Shown one piece after another: positions 19,841 to 28,278 of a DNA stretch of 41,788 nt. Both the position numbers and the translations under genes were made by a program. The stretch lies in contig JAJVHW010000125.1 in NCBI GenBank assembly GCA_022072415.1, positions 1 through 41,788 of the forward strand, in the 5' to 3' direction. The notes below the pieces were generated by a model that worked only from the letters and a program-made list of their open reading frames with translations, had not been told where the DNA came from and searched no databases. This stretch comes from Planctomycetota bacterium. Lineage in GTDB: Bacteria; Planctomycetota; JAJSAM01; JAJVHW01. The stretch's first letter is position 1; every line of letters starts with the position of its first letter.

Positions 19841-20686
19841 TCACCGCCGGAGGACGGCGACGCGCGGGTGCCCCGCGAGGTCCGCGCGGACGAAAGGGTC
19901 CGCGTAGCCCGCCACGACGCGAAGCGCAGCGATGACCGGCGCGGACTCGGGACCCGGAAGCTCCAGCAGGAGCACGCCGCCGGGCGCGAGCAGCGGCCGC
20001 GCCTCCGCGGCGATCCGCGCGTAGAGGTCCGACGGTTCGCCGTCGCAGAACACGGCGCAGGCGGGCTCCCAGAGCACCTCGGGGTCCACCTCGCCCGCCT
20101 CGATCCTCCGCACGTACGGCGGGTTCGAGAGCATCACGTCGAACGGACCGAGATCGGCGAGCGGCGCCCAGAGGTCGCCGCGCCGGAGCACGACGCGGCC
20201 GCCGGCTCCGTGCGTCCGCACGTTCTCCGCCGCCACGCAGAGCGCCGCGCCCGACACGTCGCTGCCGCAGACGAACGCGTCCGGCGCGTCCGCCGCGATC
20301 GACACGACGAGCGCGCCGCTCCCGACGCCCGCCTCCGCCACGCGCGCCCCCGCCCGCCCCGCGACGGCCCGGAGCGCCTCCTCGACGAGCGCCTCGGTCT
20401 CGGGGCGGGGCGCGAGCACGTCCGCGGTCACGCGGAAGTCCCGCGAACGGAACTCCTTCACGCCGAGGATCTGCGACATCGGCCGCCGCGCCGCGCGGAG
20501 CCGGACGGCGTCGAGGAACCGCGCCTCTTCCGCCGGCCCGATCTCGCGCCCGGGTTCCGCTCGGAGGACCGTCCGGGGAAGCCCGGTCGCATGTCCGAGC
20601 AGCAGCGCGGCGTCGCGCTCGGGAACGGGCACGCCCCCCGCCGCGAGCCGTTCCCGGCCGAGGCGGAGGGCGTCGTGGAGGTTCAC
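19841..20686 (-). CDS. prmC: peptide chain release factor N5-glutamine methyltransferase
   Basis: MSQILGVKEFRSRDFRVTADVLAPRPETEALVEEAL, VGSGALVVSIA, DVMLSNPPYVRR (NPPY motif). Confidence 0.92.
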   Translation of the reverse strand: MNLHDALRLGRERLAAGGVPVPERDAALLLGHATGLPRTVLRAEPGREIGPAEEARFLDAVRLRAARRPMSQILGVKEFRSRDFRVTADVLAPRPETEALVEEALRAVAGRAGARVAEAGVGSGALVVSIAADAPDAFVCGSDVSGAALCVAAENVRTHGAGGRVVLRRGDLWAPLADLGPFDVMLSNPPYVRRIEAGEVDPEVLWEPACAVFCDGEPSDLYARIAAEARPLLAPGGVLLLELPGPESAPVIAALRVVAGYADPFVRADLAGHPRVAVLRR

Positions 20687-20705
20687 CCGCGGACGCCGGC
20701 GGCGA

Positions 20706-21323
20706 TCAGCCGCGGCGCGCCTTGGAGGCGGCGGCGCGGGCCTTCGCCTTGGCCGCGCCCTTGGCGACGCCCTTCACGAGCGTCCAGAGCACCACGAGGC
20801 ATGCGAAGAAGATCACGTAGAGGCCGGGCCCGCCGAGCTTCACGACCCAGTCGCGGCCCTCCTTGATGACGTTCTCCCTCTGCGCCCAGTCGATCAGCGC
20901 GAGCTCCCGCGTGATCGTGAGGTAGAGCCCGTCGAGCGCGCCGAAGAGCATCGGCCACATGATCATCTTCCGGTTGTGGATGTTCATCCACGCGGCGAGC
21001 ACGCCGTAGCCCGCGAAGATCGCGAGGAAGCCGCCGGCGATCCCGTCCTTCGCGTACAGGTCGAGGTGCCGCGCCTCGATCGGGAGCATCGTGCACCCGA
21101 TGAACATGGAGAGCGACGCGAAGAGCAGCGTGTAGTGCTCGGAGAAGTCGCCGTCGTCGGCGAACCCTTCCTGGATCGTCGCGTCCATCTCCGTCGGGTG
21201 CGACGGGAGGATCGTCTCCTCCACGGGGTCCGCGGCCGCGCCGGACGACGGCTGCGACGCCGTCGGGTTCGGGAGGTCGTCGCCGCCGGACGGAGGCGTC
21301 TGTTCGGGGTTCGTGTCGCTCAT
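20706..21323 (-). CDS. hypothetical membrane protein
   Basis: ATG at 21323; acidic Pro/Thr-rich N-terminus, several hydrophobic segments (LLFASLSMFIGCTML, GGFLAIFAGYGVLAAWM, GLYVIFFACLVVLWTLVKG), basic Ala/Lys tail. Confidence 0.65.
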   Translation of the reverse strand: MSDTNPEQTPPSGGDDLPNPTASQPSSGAAADPVEETILPSHPTEMDATIQEGFADDGDFSEHYTLLFASLSMFIGCTMLPIEARHLDLYAKDGIAGGFLAIFAGYGVLAAWMNIHNRKMIMWPMLFGALDGLYLTITRELALIDWAQRENVIKEGRDWVVKLGGPGLYVIFFACLVVLWTLVKGVAKGAAKAKARAAASKARRG

Positions 21324-21361
21324 CTGCCTGGGTTCCTTCCTTCGCTCGGGGTGCGCGGATC

Positions 21362-22480
21362 CTACCGCGACTCCCCGCCCTCCTGCTCCAGCCGTTTCAG
21401 CAGGGCCCGGAGCTTCTCCTCGCGCTGGGCCTGCCGGAGCCGCTCGTGCAGCGCGTCGATGTCGCCGTCCATCACCCGGTCGAGGTTGTGGACGGTGAAC
21501 TCGACGCGGTGGTCCGTGCACCGGTCCTGCGGGAAGTTGTACGTCCGGATCTTCGCCGAACGGTCCGCGTTCCCGATCATCCCCCGCCGTTCCGCGGTCC
21601 GCTGCGCGTCCGCCTGGCTCTGGAAGTGGTCGAAGACGCGCGCCGCGAGGATCTGGCGGGCCCGGGCCCGGTTCTTGTGCTGACTCTTCTCGTCCTGCAT
21701 GTGGACGGAGATGCCCGTGGCGAGGTGCGTCAGCCGGATGGCGCTCTCCGTCTTGTTGACCTTCTGGCCGCCGGGGCCGCCCGCGCGCATCTTGTCCTCG
21801 CGCACGTCCTTGTCCCAGTCGATCTTCACGTCCACTTCCTCCGCCTGAGGGAGCACGGCGACGGTGGCTGTGGACGTGTGGATGCGGCCCTGCGTCTCCG
21901 TGGCCGGGACGCGCTGCACGCGGTGGACGCCGCCCTCGGGGGAGAGCAGGCGGTAGGCGCCGGGTCCGGTCACCTCCGCGATGACCTCCTTGTAGCCCCC
22001 CATCTCGCCCGGGTTCTCGTCCATCACCTCGAGCTTCAGGCCCTTCAGCGCGCAGAAGCGCTGGTAGAGGCCGAGGAGGTCCCCGGCGAAGAGCCCCGCC
22101 TCGTCGCCGCCGACGCCCGCGCGGATTTCGAGGATCACGTCGTGGTCGCCGAGCACGTCGTCCTCGACGAGGAGGTCCTCGGCCTGCTTCCAGCGGGACT
22201 CGAGCCGCGGCTCCGCCTCGGCGATCTCGGCCTCGGCGAGCTCCTTCATCTCGGCGTCCCCGGACGCGAGGAGTTCCCGGGCGTCGGCGAGGGCCTTCCG
22301 GTCGGCGGTGATCGCGTCGTGGAGGTCCCGGAACGAGCGGAGCTGCCCGAGCTCGCGGGAGAGCGCCGTGACCTTCCGGTGGTCCTGGACGACGTCGGGG
22401 TCCGACAGCTTCGAGAGCACCTCGCCGTGGCGCGCGGTGCGGCGCGCGAGCGCGCGGAGGAGGGCGTCCCTGTAGTCCAT
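21362..22480 (-). CDS. prfA: peptide chain release factor 1
   Basis: RAGVGGDEAGLFAGDLL, HRVQRVPATETQGRIHTSTATVAVLP (PAT-type RF1 recognition), MRAGGPGGQKVNKTESAIRLTHLATGI (GGQ). Confidence 0.96.
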   Translation of the reverse strand: MDYRDALLRALARRTARHGEVLSKLSDPDVVQDHRKVTALSRELGQLRSFRDLHDAITADRKALADARELLASGDAEMKELAEAEIAEAEPRLESRWKQAEDLLVEDDVLGDHDVILEIRAGVGGDEAGLFAGDLLGLYQRFCALKGLKLEVMDENPGEMGGYKEVIAEVTGPGAYRLLSPEGGVHRVQRVPATETQGRIHTSTATVAVLPQAEEVDVKIDWDKDVREDKMRAGGPGGQKVNKTESAIRLTHLATGISVHMQDEKSQHKNRARARQILAARVFDHFQSQADAQRTAERRGMIGNADRSAKIRTYNFPQDRCTDHRVEFTVHNLDRVMDGDIDALHERLRQAQREEKLRALLKRLEQEGGESR

Positions 22481-22527
22481 GGTCTCGCCCCGTCACCTGC
22501 TCCGGCGGAGCCGCGCCGGGAGGCGGT

Positions 22528-22758
22528 TCAGGCCGTCGCGGCCTTCTCGACGGACGTGTCGAAGCCCTTGAACTTCTTGTTGAACTTCTCGATGCGGCCG
22601 GCGGTGTCCACGAACTTCTGCTTGCCCGTGTAGAACGGGTGGCAGGCGGAGCAGATGTCCACCGCGAGCTCGCCCACGGTGGCGCGCGTCTGGAAGGTGG
22701 TGCCGCAGCCGCAGCGCACCTTGCAGTCGACGTACGTGGGGTGGATCTTCTCCTTCAT
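22528..22758 (-). CDS. rpmE: 50S ribosomal protein L31
   Basis: [63 protein letters not shown]; zinc-type (four-Cys) L31. Confidence 0.97.
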   Translation of the reverse strand: MKEKIHPTYVDCKVRCGCGTTFQTRATVGELAVDICSACHPFYTGKQKFVDTAGRIEKFNKKFKGFDTSVEKAATA

Positions 22759-22904
22759 GGCCGGCTTCTCCGTGGGAAGCCGGGCAGCTTACCGCCACGC
22801 CCCGCAGGACGGAGAGGAATCGGTCCCCGCCGTCGGCATCGCTGCGTCCTCCGCCGCGGGCGGCCCTCCCGGCGGAGCCCTCGCCGGGGTAGAGTCCCGT
22901 CCGC

Positions 22905-24638
22905 ATGAGATTCGCCCGGATTCCGGTGATCGTGCTGGCGGCGGCGGCGGGGCGCACGGCGCTCGCGGACCCCTCCGTGACCGAGGCTCGGATCGAGCGC
23001 CGACGGACCGGCATCCGGGCGACCGTCCGCGGAACGATCTCGGCCGAGGACTGGGGCGCCTCCACCGCCGCGGACGTCCGCGTCGGCTCCGGCGAGACGA
23101 CGCTCGCCGCCCCCGGGCTCCGGTTCGACGCGCACCGGGGGCGCTGGTCCTGGAAGGGCGCCTCCGGCGACGCGATCCGGCGCCTGACTTGTGACCTCCG
23201 CAAGGGGGAGTTCACCCTGAAGGCGCGGACCGCGGATCCGGCCGACTACGCGGACCCCCTCGCGTTCGACCTCGCGCCGGGCACGCCGTGGCGGTTCGAG
23301 GTTCCCGTCGCCGAGGACCGCAGGGTCACCGTGTTCCACGGAAGCCTCGCCCCGCTGCAGGATGATCCCGGTGGCGGTGGCGGTGGCGGTGGCGGCGGTG
23401 GTGGGGGCGGGGGCGGCGGCGGGCCGCCTGAAGCGAAGCGCCTGATCGGTTACTTCACTTCGTGGGGCGTCTACGCGCGCGGCTATCACGTGAAGCACGC
23501 GGATCTCTCGGGCGCCGCCGCGCGCCTGTCGCACGTGAACTACGCATTCGCGAACATCGGCCCCGACCTCCGGGTCACCCTCGGCGACCCGTACGCCGAC
23601 ATCGACCGCTTCTACCCGGCGGACCTGTCCGTGGACGGCGCCGCCGACACATGGGACGCCGGTGCGCTGCGCGGGAGCTTCCACCAGTTCGCGAAGCTGA
23701 AGGCGAAGTACCCGGAGCTGAAGGTCCTCGCGTCGATCGGTGGATGGACGTGGTCCGGCCGCTTCTCCGACGCCGCGCTCACGCCCGAGTCCCGCGCCGC
23801 GTTCGTCGAATCCGCGATCGACCTGTTCATCCGCGGGAAGTTCGCGCCGGGCATCACCCGCGCCGGGATCTTCGACGGGATCGACCTGGACTGGGAGTGG
23901 CCCGGCGCGGCCGGCGCGACGGCGAACTTCCGGCCCGAAGACGGAGCGAACTACACCGCTCTCCTCGCGGCGTTCCGGTCCGCCCTCGACGCAGAGGGCG
24001 CGCTCGACGGCCGTACGTACCTCCTCACCATCGCCGCGCCGGCCGGGGCGTCGTACATCGCGAAGTTCGACATCGCGGGCATGGCGCCGCTCGTGGACGG
24101 CGTCAACCTCATGGCGTACGACTTCCGCGGAGGATGGGACGCGCGCACGGGGCACCACTCGCCGCTCCACCAGCCGACGGGAGAACCGTCGCCCGCGGAC
24201 GGCTTCTGGACCGACCACGCGGTCGGGCTCTGGCTCGCGGGCGGGCTGCCCGCGGAGAAGCTCTCCGTGGGGGTTCCGTTCTACGGCCGCGGCTGGACGG
24301 GAGTCGCTCCCGGCCCTGCAGGGACCGGGATGTGGCAGACGGCGACCGGTCCCGCGCCGGGGACGTGGGAGAGCGGAGTGGACGACTGGGAGGTGCTGGA
24401 CGCGCTCCCCTCGTCCTTCGTGCGCCGCAGGGACCCCGCGTCCGGCGCCGTGTGGCTCTTCGACTCGGCGGCGGGGATCTTCTGGTCGTACGACGACGCG
24501 CAGTCGCTCGCGGAGAAGGCCGCGTACGTGCGGGCCGAAGGGCTCGGCGGCGCCATGGTCTGGGAGCTCTCCGGCGACGACGGAACGGGCACGCTGATCG
24601 ACGCGCTCGCGGACGCGCTCGCCGCACCCGCGAAGTGA
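22905..24638 (+). CDS. secreted GH18 family chitinase with poly-glycine linker
   Basis: RLIGYFTSWGVYARGYHVKHAD, LKVLASIGGWTWSGRFSDAA, FDGIDLDWEWPG (GH18 DxxDxDxE), MAYDFRGGWD; N-terminal domain separated by about 18 consecutive Gly. Confidence 0.92.
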   Translation: MRFARIPVIVLAAAAGRTALADPSVTEARIERRRTGIRATVRGTISAEDWGASTAADVRVGSGETTLAAPGLRFDAHRGRWSWKGASGDAIRRLTCDLRKGEFTLKARTADPADYADPLAFDLAPGTPWRFEVPVAEDRRVTVFHGSLAPLQDDPGGGGGGGGGGGGGGGGGGPPEAKRLIGYFTSWGVYARGYHVKHADLSGAAARLSHVNYAFANIGPDLRVTLGDPYADIDRFYPADLSVDGAADTWDAGALRGSFHQFAKLKAKYPELKVLASIGGWTWSGRFSDAALTPESRAAFVESAIDLFIRGKFAPGITRAGIFDGIDLDWEWPGAAGATANFRPEDGANYTALLAAFRSALDAEGALDGRTYLLTIAAPAGASYIAKFDIAGMAPLVDGVNLMAYDFRGGWDARTGHHSPLHQPTGEPSPADGFWTDHAVGLWLAGGLPAEKLSVGVPFYGRGWTGVAPGPAGTGMWQTATGPAPGTWESGVDDWEVLDALPSSFVRRRDPASGAVWLFDSAAGIFWSYDDAQSLAEKAAYVRAEGLGGAMVWELSGDDGTGTLIDALADALAAPAK

Positions 24639-24669
24639 CCGGTCGGAGGGCGCAGGCGTCGGCGGCGCG

Positions 24670-25671
24670 TCAGCGCAGCACGCCGACGAGCACGCGCAGC
24701 GCGTTTCCGCCGAGGACGCCGTCCACCTGGCCCCGCGCCCAGCCGCGGGCGAGGAGCGCCGACTCGATCATCCCGTAGACGAGCGGCGTGTCCGCCCCTC
24801 CCGGGAGCCCGGGCGGGTCGAACCCGTCGAGGTCGGCCCCCACGGCGACGTGCTCCGGCCCCATCACTTCGGCGAGGTGCTCGAGGTGCGCGATCGCGTC
24901 GTCGAGCGAAGGCTCCCGTCCCTCGCGCGCCACGTGGGGCGGATAGCAGGTCACTCCCGCGAGGCCGCCCGTGGAGGCGAGGTCGCGGAGTTGCGCGTCC
25001 GTGAGGTTCCGGCGGTGCGGCGTGACGCTCATGCAGCCGGTGTGGGTGGAGACGACCGGCGGGCGCTCCCGGGTCCGCTCCCGTTCCTCCATCAGGTCGG
25101 CGAACCCTTCCGGCGCGAGGTGCGCGACGTCGAGGAGGATGCCGAGCTCCGCGCAGCGTCGGACGAGGAGCCGCCCGAACTCCGTGAGTCCGCGGCGCTC
25201 GCCGTCGGGGACCATGCATCCGTCCCCCGCCTCGTTCCGCGGGTTGTGCGTGAGCCCCAGCGAGCGGACGCCCATGGCGTGGAACCGGTCGAGGAGGTCC
25301 GGGTCCCCGCGGAGCGGCGACGCGCCCTCCATCGAGAGCACGCCCGCGAACGCCCCGGGCCGGAGCGCGAGGAGACCCGCACGGTCGCGCACCCACGCGA
25401 GCCGCCCGCCGCCGCGCTCGACGAGGGACACCCAGATGCCGTGGAGACGCTCCGCGTACGCGGTCGCCGCTTCGCCCGTCCGGTCGCCCGGCGTGTAGAG
25501 CGTGAACATCTGGAGGGTCGGCCCGTGCGTCTCCATCCGGGGCAGGTCGAGCATCTCGCCGCCGCAGACGGTCCACGGGTCCTTCCCCCGCTCTGCGGTC
25601 CGCCAGAGGAGGTCCGCGTGGAGGTCCACGGTGGCGCACGCGGGACGCGAAGAGCCGACGCGGTCCGTCAC
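24670..25671 (-). CDS. membrane dipeptidase family protein (peptidase M19)
   Basis: VDLHADLLW, FAGVLSMEGASPL, VRSLGLTHNPRNEAGDG, LLDVAHLAPEGFADL, PPVVSTHTGC, HVAVGADLDGFD. GTG start at 25671 gives a GTGA overlap with the upstream gene's stop. Confidence 0.88.
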   Translation of the reverse strand: MTDRVGSSRPACATVDLHADLLWRTAERGKDPWTVCGGEMLDLPRMETHGPTLQMFTLYTPGDRTGEAATAYAERLHGIWVSLVERGGGRLAWVRDRAGLLALRPGAFAGVLSMEGASPLRGDPDLLDRFHAMGVRSLGLTHNPRNEAGDGCMVPDGERRGLTEFGRLLVRRCAELGILLDVAHLAPEGFADLMEERERTRERPPVVSTHTGCMSVTPHRRNLTDAQLRDLASTGGLAGVTCYPPHVAREGREPSLDDAIAHLEHLAEVMGPEHVAVGADLDGFDPPGLPGGADTPLVYGMIESALLARGWARGQVDGVLGGNALRVLVGVLR

Positions 25672-26141
25672 CGGCTTCCCTCCTTCGGCCGGCGAGGGCC
25701 GGGTCCGGCGACCGGGACGTACTGCCAGAGCCCCTTCTCTCCGACGCGCTCGAACGTGCGTTCGAACGAGCCGCCGGTCCACTCGACGCGGCACCGCATG
25801 GTGACCTTCGCCGTCACGTCGTCGAGGGCGCGGATCGCGCAGTACGCGGCCGCGTCGGCCGCCCGGGCCGGCGCGCCGGGGCGCAGGGCCACGGCGTCGG
25901 CGAGGCGGATCGTGATCTCGTACTCCCGCGGCGCCGAGGCGCCGGACTCACCCCGCGTCATCTCCACCCGCGGGTCCGTGCCCGGCGCGAGGTCCGCCCT
26001 GAGCTGTGCGCGCACTTCGCGGAGCACGCGGCCGACGCCGGAGTCCGGGACCTTGCCGAGCGCGAACACGTACATCACGGTGAGCAGCAGCGCCGCTGCC
26101 ACCCCCAGGCCGACGATCTTCCGGAGGGCGGAGGGTTCCAT
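25668..26141 (-). CDS. hypothetical membrane-anchored protein
   Basis: Single N-terminal TM (IVGLGVAAALLLTVMYVFAL); translationally coupled to the M19 gene. Confidence 0.65.
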   Translation of the reverse strand: MEPSALRKIVGLGVAAALLLTVMYVFALGKVPDSGVGRVLREVRAQLRADLAPGTDPRVEMTRGESGASAPREYEITIRLADAVALRPGAPARAADAAAYCAIRALDDVTAKVTMRCRVEWTGGSFERTFERVGEKGLWQYVPVAGPGPRRPKEGSR

Positions 26142-26145
26142 CGAT

Positions 26146-26610
26146 TCAGCGAGGTTCTACACCGCGCATGGGACGGTCTGCGTCCACGCGGTCGCCGGGA
26201 CGGATGCCGGCCCTCGCGAACCACCCGGCCGCCGCCTCGACGACCATCGGGACCGGCTCGCCGCTCTCCGCGGCCGCGGGCTCGGCGCCGCGCTCCGGCG
26301 GCGGCAGCGTCGCCACCGACACGATCGTGCGGTCTCCCCGTACGAACGCCACGTCGAGCCCGACGAGGCAGCCCTTCATCCAGAACCGCCGCGGCTCGGC
26401 GGACGGATAGGCGAACAGCATCCCGCGCCCGTCGGGCAGGTCCGCCACGCCGCCGAGGCCGCGCATGCGGGTCTCCGTGTCGGAGGCCACGTCCACCTCG
26501 AGCACCGCGTGCGCGCCGGGCGGCGCCGCCGCGCCGCGCGGAACGAGGACGAGCGTGCGCGGGCCGCCGCACGCGGCGAGCAGCAGCGCGACCGCCGCGG
26601 CGCGCGTCAC
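26146..26610 (-). CDS. DUF192 family lipoprotein
   Basis: MTRAAAVALLLAACGG lipobox; ETRMRGLGGVADLPDGRGMLFAYPSAEPRRFWMKGCLVGLDVAFVRGD typical of DUF192. Confidence 0.85.
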   Translation of the reverse strand: MTRAAAVALLLAACGGPRTLVLVPRGAAAPPGAHAVLEVDVASDTETRMRGLGGVADLPDGRGMLFAYPSAEPRRFWMKGCLVGLDVAFVRGDRTIVSVATLPPPERGAEPAAAESGEPVPMVVEAAAGWFARAGIRPGDRVDADRPMRGVEPR

Positions 26611-27248
26611 GGACCGGCCTCCTCGCGGAGCATCGCGAGCGTCTCGTCCACGGGGAGCCCCACCACGTTCGTGCGGCTCCCGCGCACGGCGGTGACGAAC
26701 CGGTCCGCGGTCTCCTGGATCGCGTAGGCGCCCGCCTTCCCGAACGGCTCGCCGGACGATGCGTACGACTCGATCTCGGCGTCCGAGAGCCGGCGCATGT
26801 CCACTTCGGTCACGACCGCCGCCTCGCGGGTCCTGCCCGAAGGCAGGCGGAGGCAGACGCCCGTCACGACGCGCTGCGTGGTCCCGGAGAGCCGGCGGAG
26901 CATCGCGGCGGCCTCGCTCGCCGAGGCGGGCTTTCCGAGCACGCCGCCGTCGGCCGCCACCACGAGCGTGTCGGCCGCGAGCACGGGAAGCGTCGTCCGC
27001 GTCGCCACCTTGTCGGCCTTGCGCCGCGCGAGGGTCACCGCGGCGCGCTCGGGCGGCGCGTCCGGAAGCGTCTCGTCCGCGTCGGCGGGGATGACGTCGA
27101 AGGTCAGCCCCGCCGACGCGAGGAGTTCGCGGCGGCGGGGCGACGCGGAGGCGAGCACGAAGCGCGCGCCCGCCGCGCCGCCGGCGACCATCGCGTCCTT
27201 CGCGTCCGTCGCGTCCCTCGCGTCCGTCGCGTCGTCGCGACGCGCCAC
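26607..27248 (-). CDS. maf: Maf family nucleotide pyrophosphatase
   Basis: FVLASASPRRRELLASAGLTFDVIPADADET, LAADTLVVAADGGVLGKPAS, EPFGKAGAYAIQETADRFVTAVRGSRTNVVGLPV. Start uncertain (M at 27191 also possible). Confidence 0.93.
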   Translation of the reverse strand: MARRDDATDARDATDAKDAMVAGGAAGARFVLASASPRRRELLASAGLTFDVIPADADETLPDAPPERAAVTLARRKADKVATRTTLPVLAADTLVVAADGGVLGKPASASEAAAMLRRLSGTTQRVVTGVCLRLPSGRTREAAVVTEVDMRRLSDAEIESYASSGEPFGKAGAYAIQETADRFVTAVRGSRTNVVGLPVDETLAMLREEAGP

Positions 27249-27249
27249 G

Positions 27250-27930
27250 TCACGCCTTCGTTTTCTTCTTCGCCGCGGGCTTCGCAGGCGCCTTCTTCCT
27301 CGCGGCCGGCCCGGCCATCGGATCCGCGTCGTCCTTCCCCCGCGCCCCGTACGAGGCGAGGAGGTAGTGGGCGCGCATGCGGTCGTCGGCCCCGAACGCG
27401 GCGGCCAGCCCCTGGGCGACCTTCGCGGCCGACGTCGTCTTCGGGCCGATGCCGAGCTTCGCGGCGGCCTTCACGATGTCTCCGGTCGCGTGCCATCCGC
27501 CGTTCTCGGCGTCGAGGAACGCGAGCACGCACGCCTTCGCCGCGGGGCTCGCGCCGCGCACCTTCTCCATCGACGCGACCCAGTCGGGCTTCGGCTCGGC
27601 GGCCGGAACCTCGAAGTTGCAGCGGTTGATGGTCTGGTGCAGGGACTCGAGGAACCGGAGCGCGGCGCGGGCGAACGCCCTCGACGGCGCGTCCGGCGGG
27701 CACTCCATGGCGACGGTGATGTCCCACGGATCCGCGACGCGCATCTCGTTCCAGTCCGCGAACGCGGCGCGGAGCCGGTCGCGGACGGCCGGGGTGGAGT
27801 GCTCCGGGGCGTGGGCGGCGAGGAACGCGAGGATCCCCGCTTCCACGGCGTCCCCGGGGGCGACGTACCGGCCGTAGGCGGACTCGAGCTTGTCGAGCGC
27901 CGCCCCGGCCGCGGCGGAGCGTCCGGTCAC
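27250..27930 (-). CDS. hypothetical protein, possibly endonuclease III-like (HhH-GPD) with Ala/Lys tail
   Basis: GTG at 27930 just downstream of rpsP stop avoids overlap; ADWNEMRVADPWDI resembles the N-terminus of endonuclease III-related proteins; family assignment weak. Confidence 0.5.
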   Translation of the reverse strand: MTGRSAAAGAALDKLESAYGRYVAPGDAVEAGILAFLAAHAPEHSTPAVRDRLRAAFADWNEMRVADPWDITVAMECPPDAPSRAFARAALRFLESLHQTINRCNFEVPAAEPKPDWVASMEKVRGASPAAKACVLAFLDAENGGWHATGDIVKAAAKLGIGPKTTSAAKVAQGLAAAFGADDRMRAHYLLASYGARGKDDADPMAGPAARKKAPAKPAAKKKTKA

Positions 27931-27932
27931 GG

Positions 27933-28256
27933 TCAGGCCTTCCGCGAGGCGGAGTTCGCCCCACCCTTGCCCTTGCTGCGGTTCCCGTTCTTGAGGACGT
28001 TGCGCGGGAGCACCGCGCCGCGCTTCTTCAGGAACGAACGGATCGTCTCCGTGCACTTGGCGCCCTTGTTGATCCAGTGGAGCGCGCGGTCCACGTCGAT
28101 CACCACGGACTTCTCGAAGTCCTTGACGAGCGGATCGTAGTGGCCGATCTGTTCGATCGGGCTCCCGTCGCGGCGCGTGCGGGAATCGAACACGCAGACG
28201 CGGAAGAAGGGCCGGTTGGTGCGGCCCGTGCGGGCGAGTCGGATGCGGACGGACAA
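27933..28256 (-). CDS. rpsP: 30S ribosomal protein S16
   Basis: MSVRIRLARTGRTNRPFFRVCVFDSRTRRDGSPIEQIGHYDPLVKD. Confidence 0.96.
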   Translation of the reverse strand: MSVRIRLARTGRTNRPFFRVCVFDSRTRRDGSPIEQIGHYDPLVKDFEKSVVIDVDRALHWINKGAKCTETIRSFLKKRGAVLPRNVLKNGNRSKGKGGANSASRKA

Positions 28257-28278
28257 GGCGTGTCTCCTCTGCTGGGCG

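Noticed and set aside
19286-19907. ORFs ending or starting with KCVSCFGTTP / KCVTCFGTTP, resembling small cysteine proteins
   Set aside because: Both are translations of the terminal inverted repeats of the MITE-like element, so not credible CDSs.
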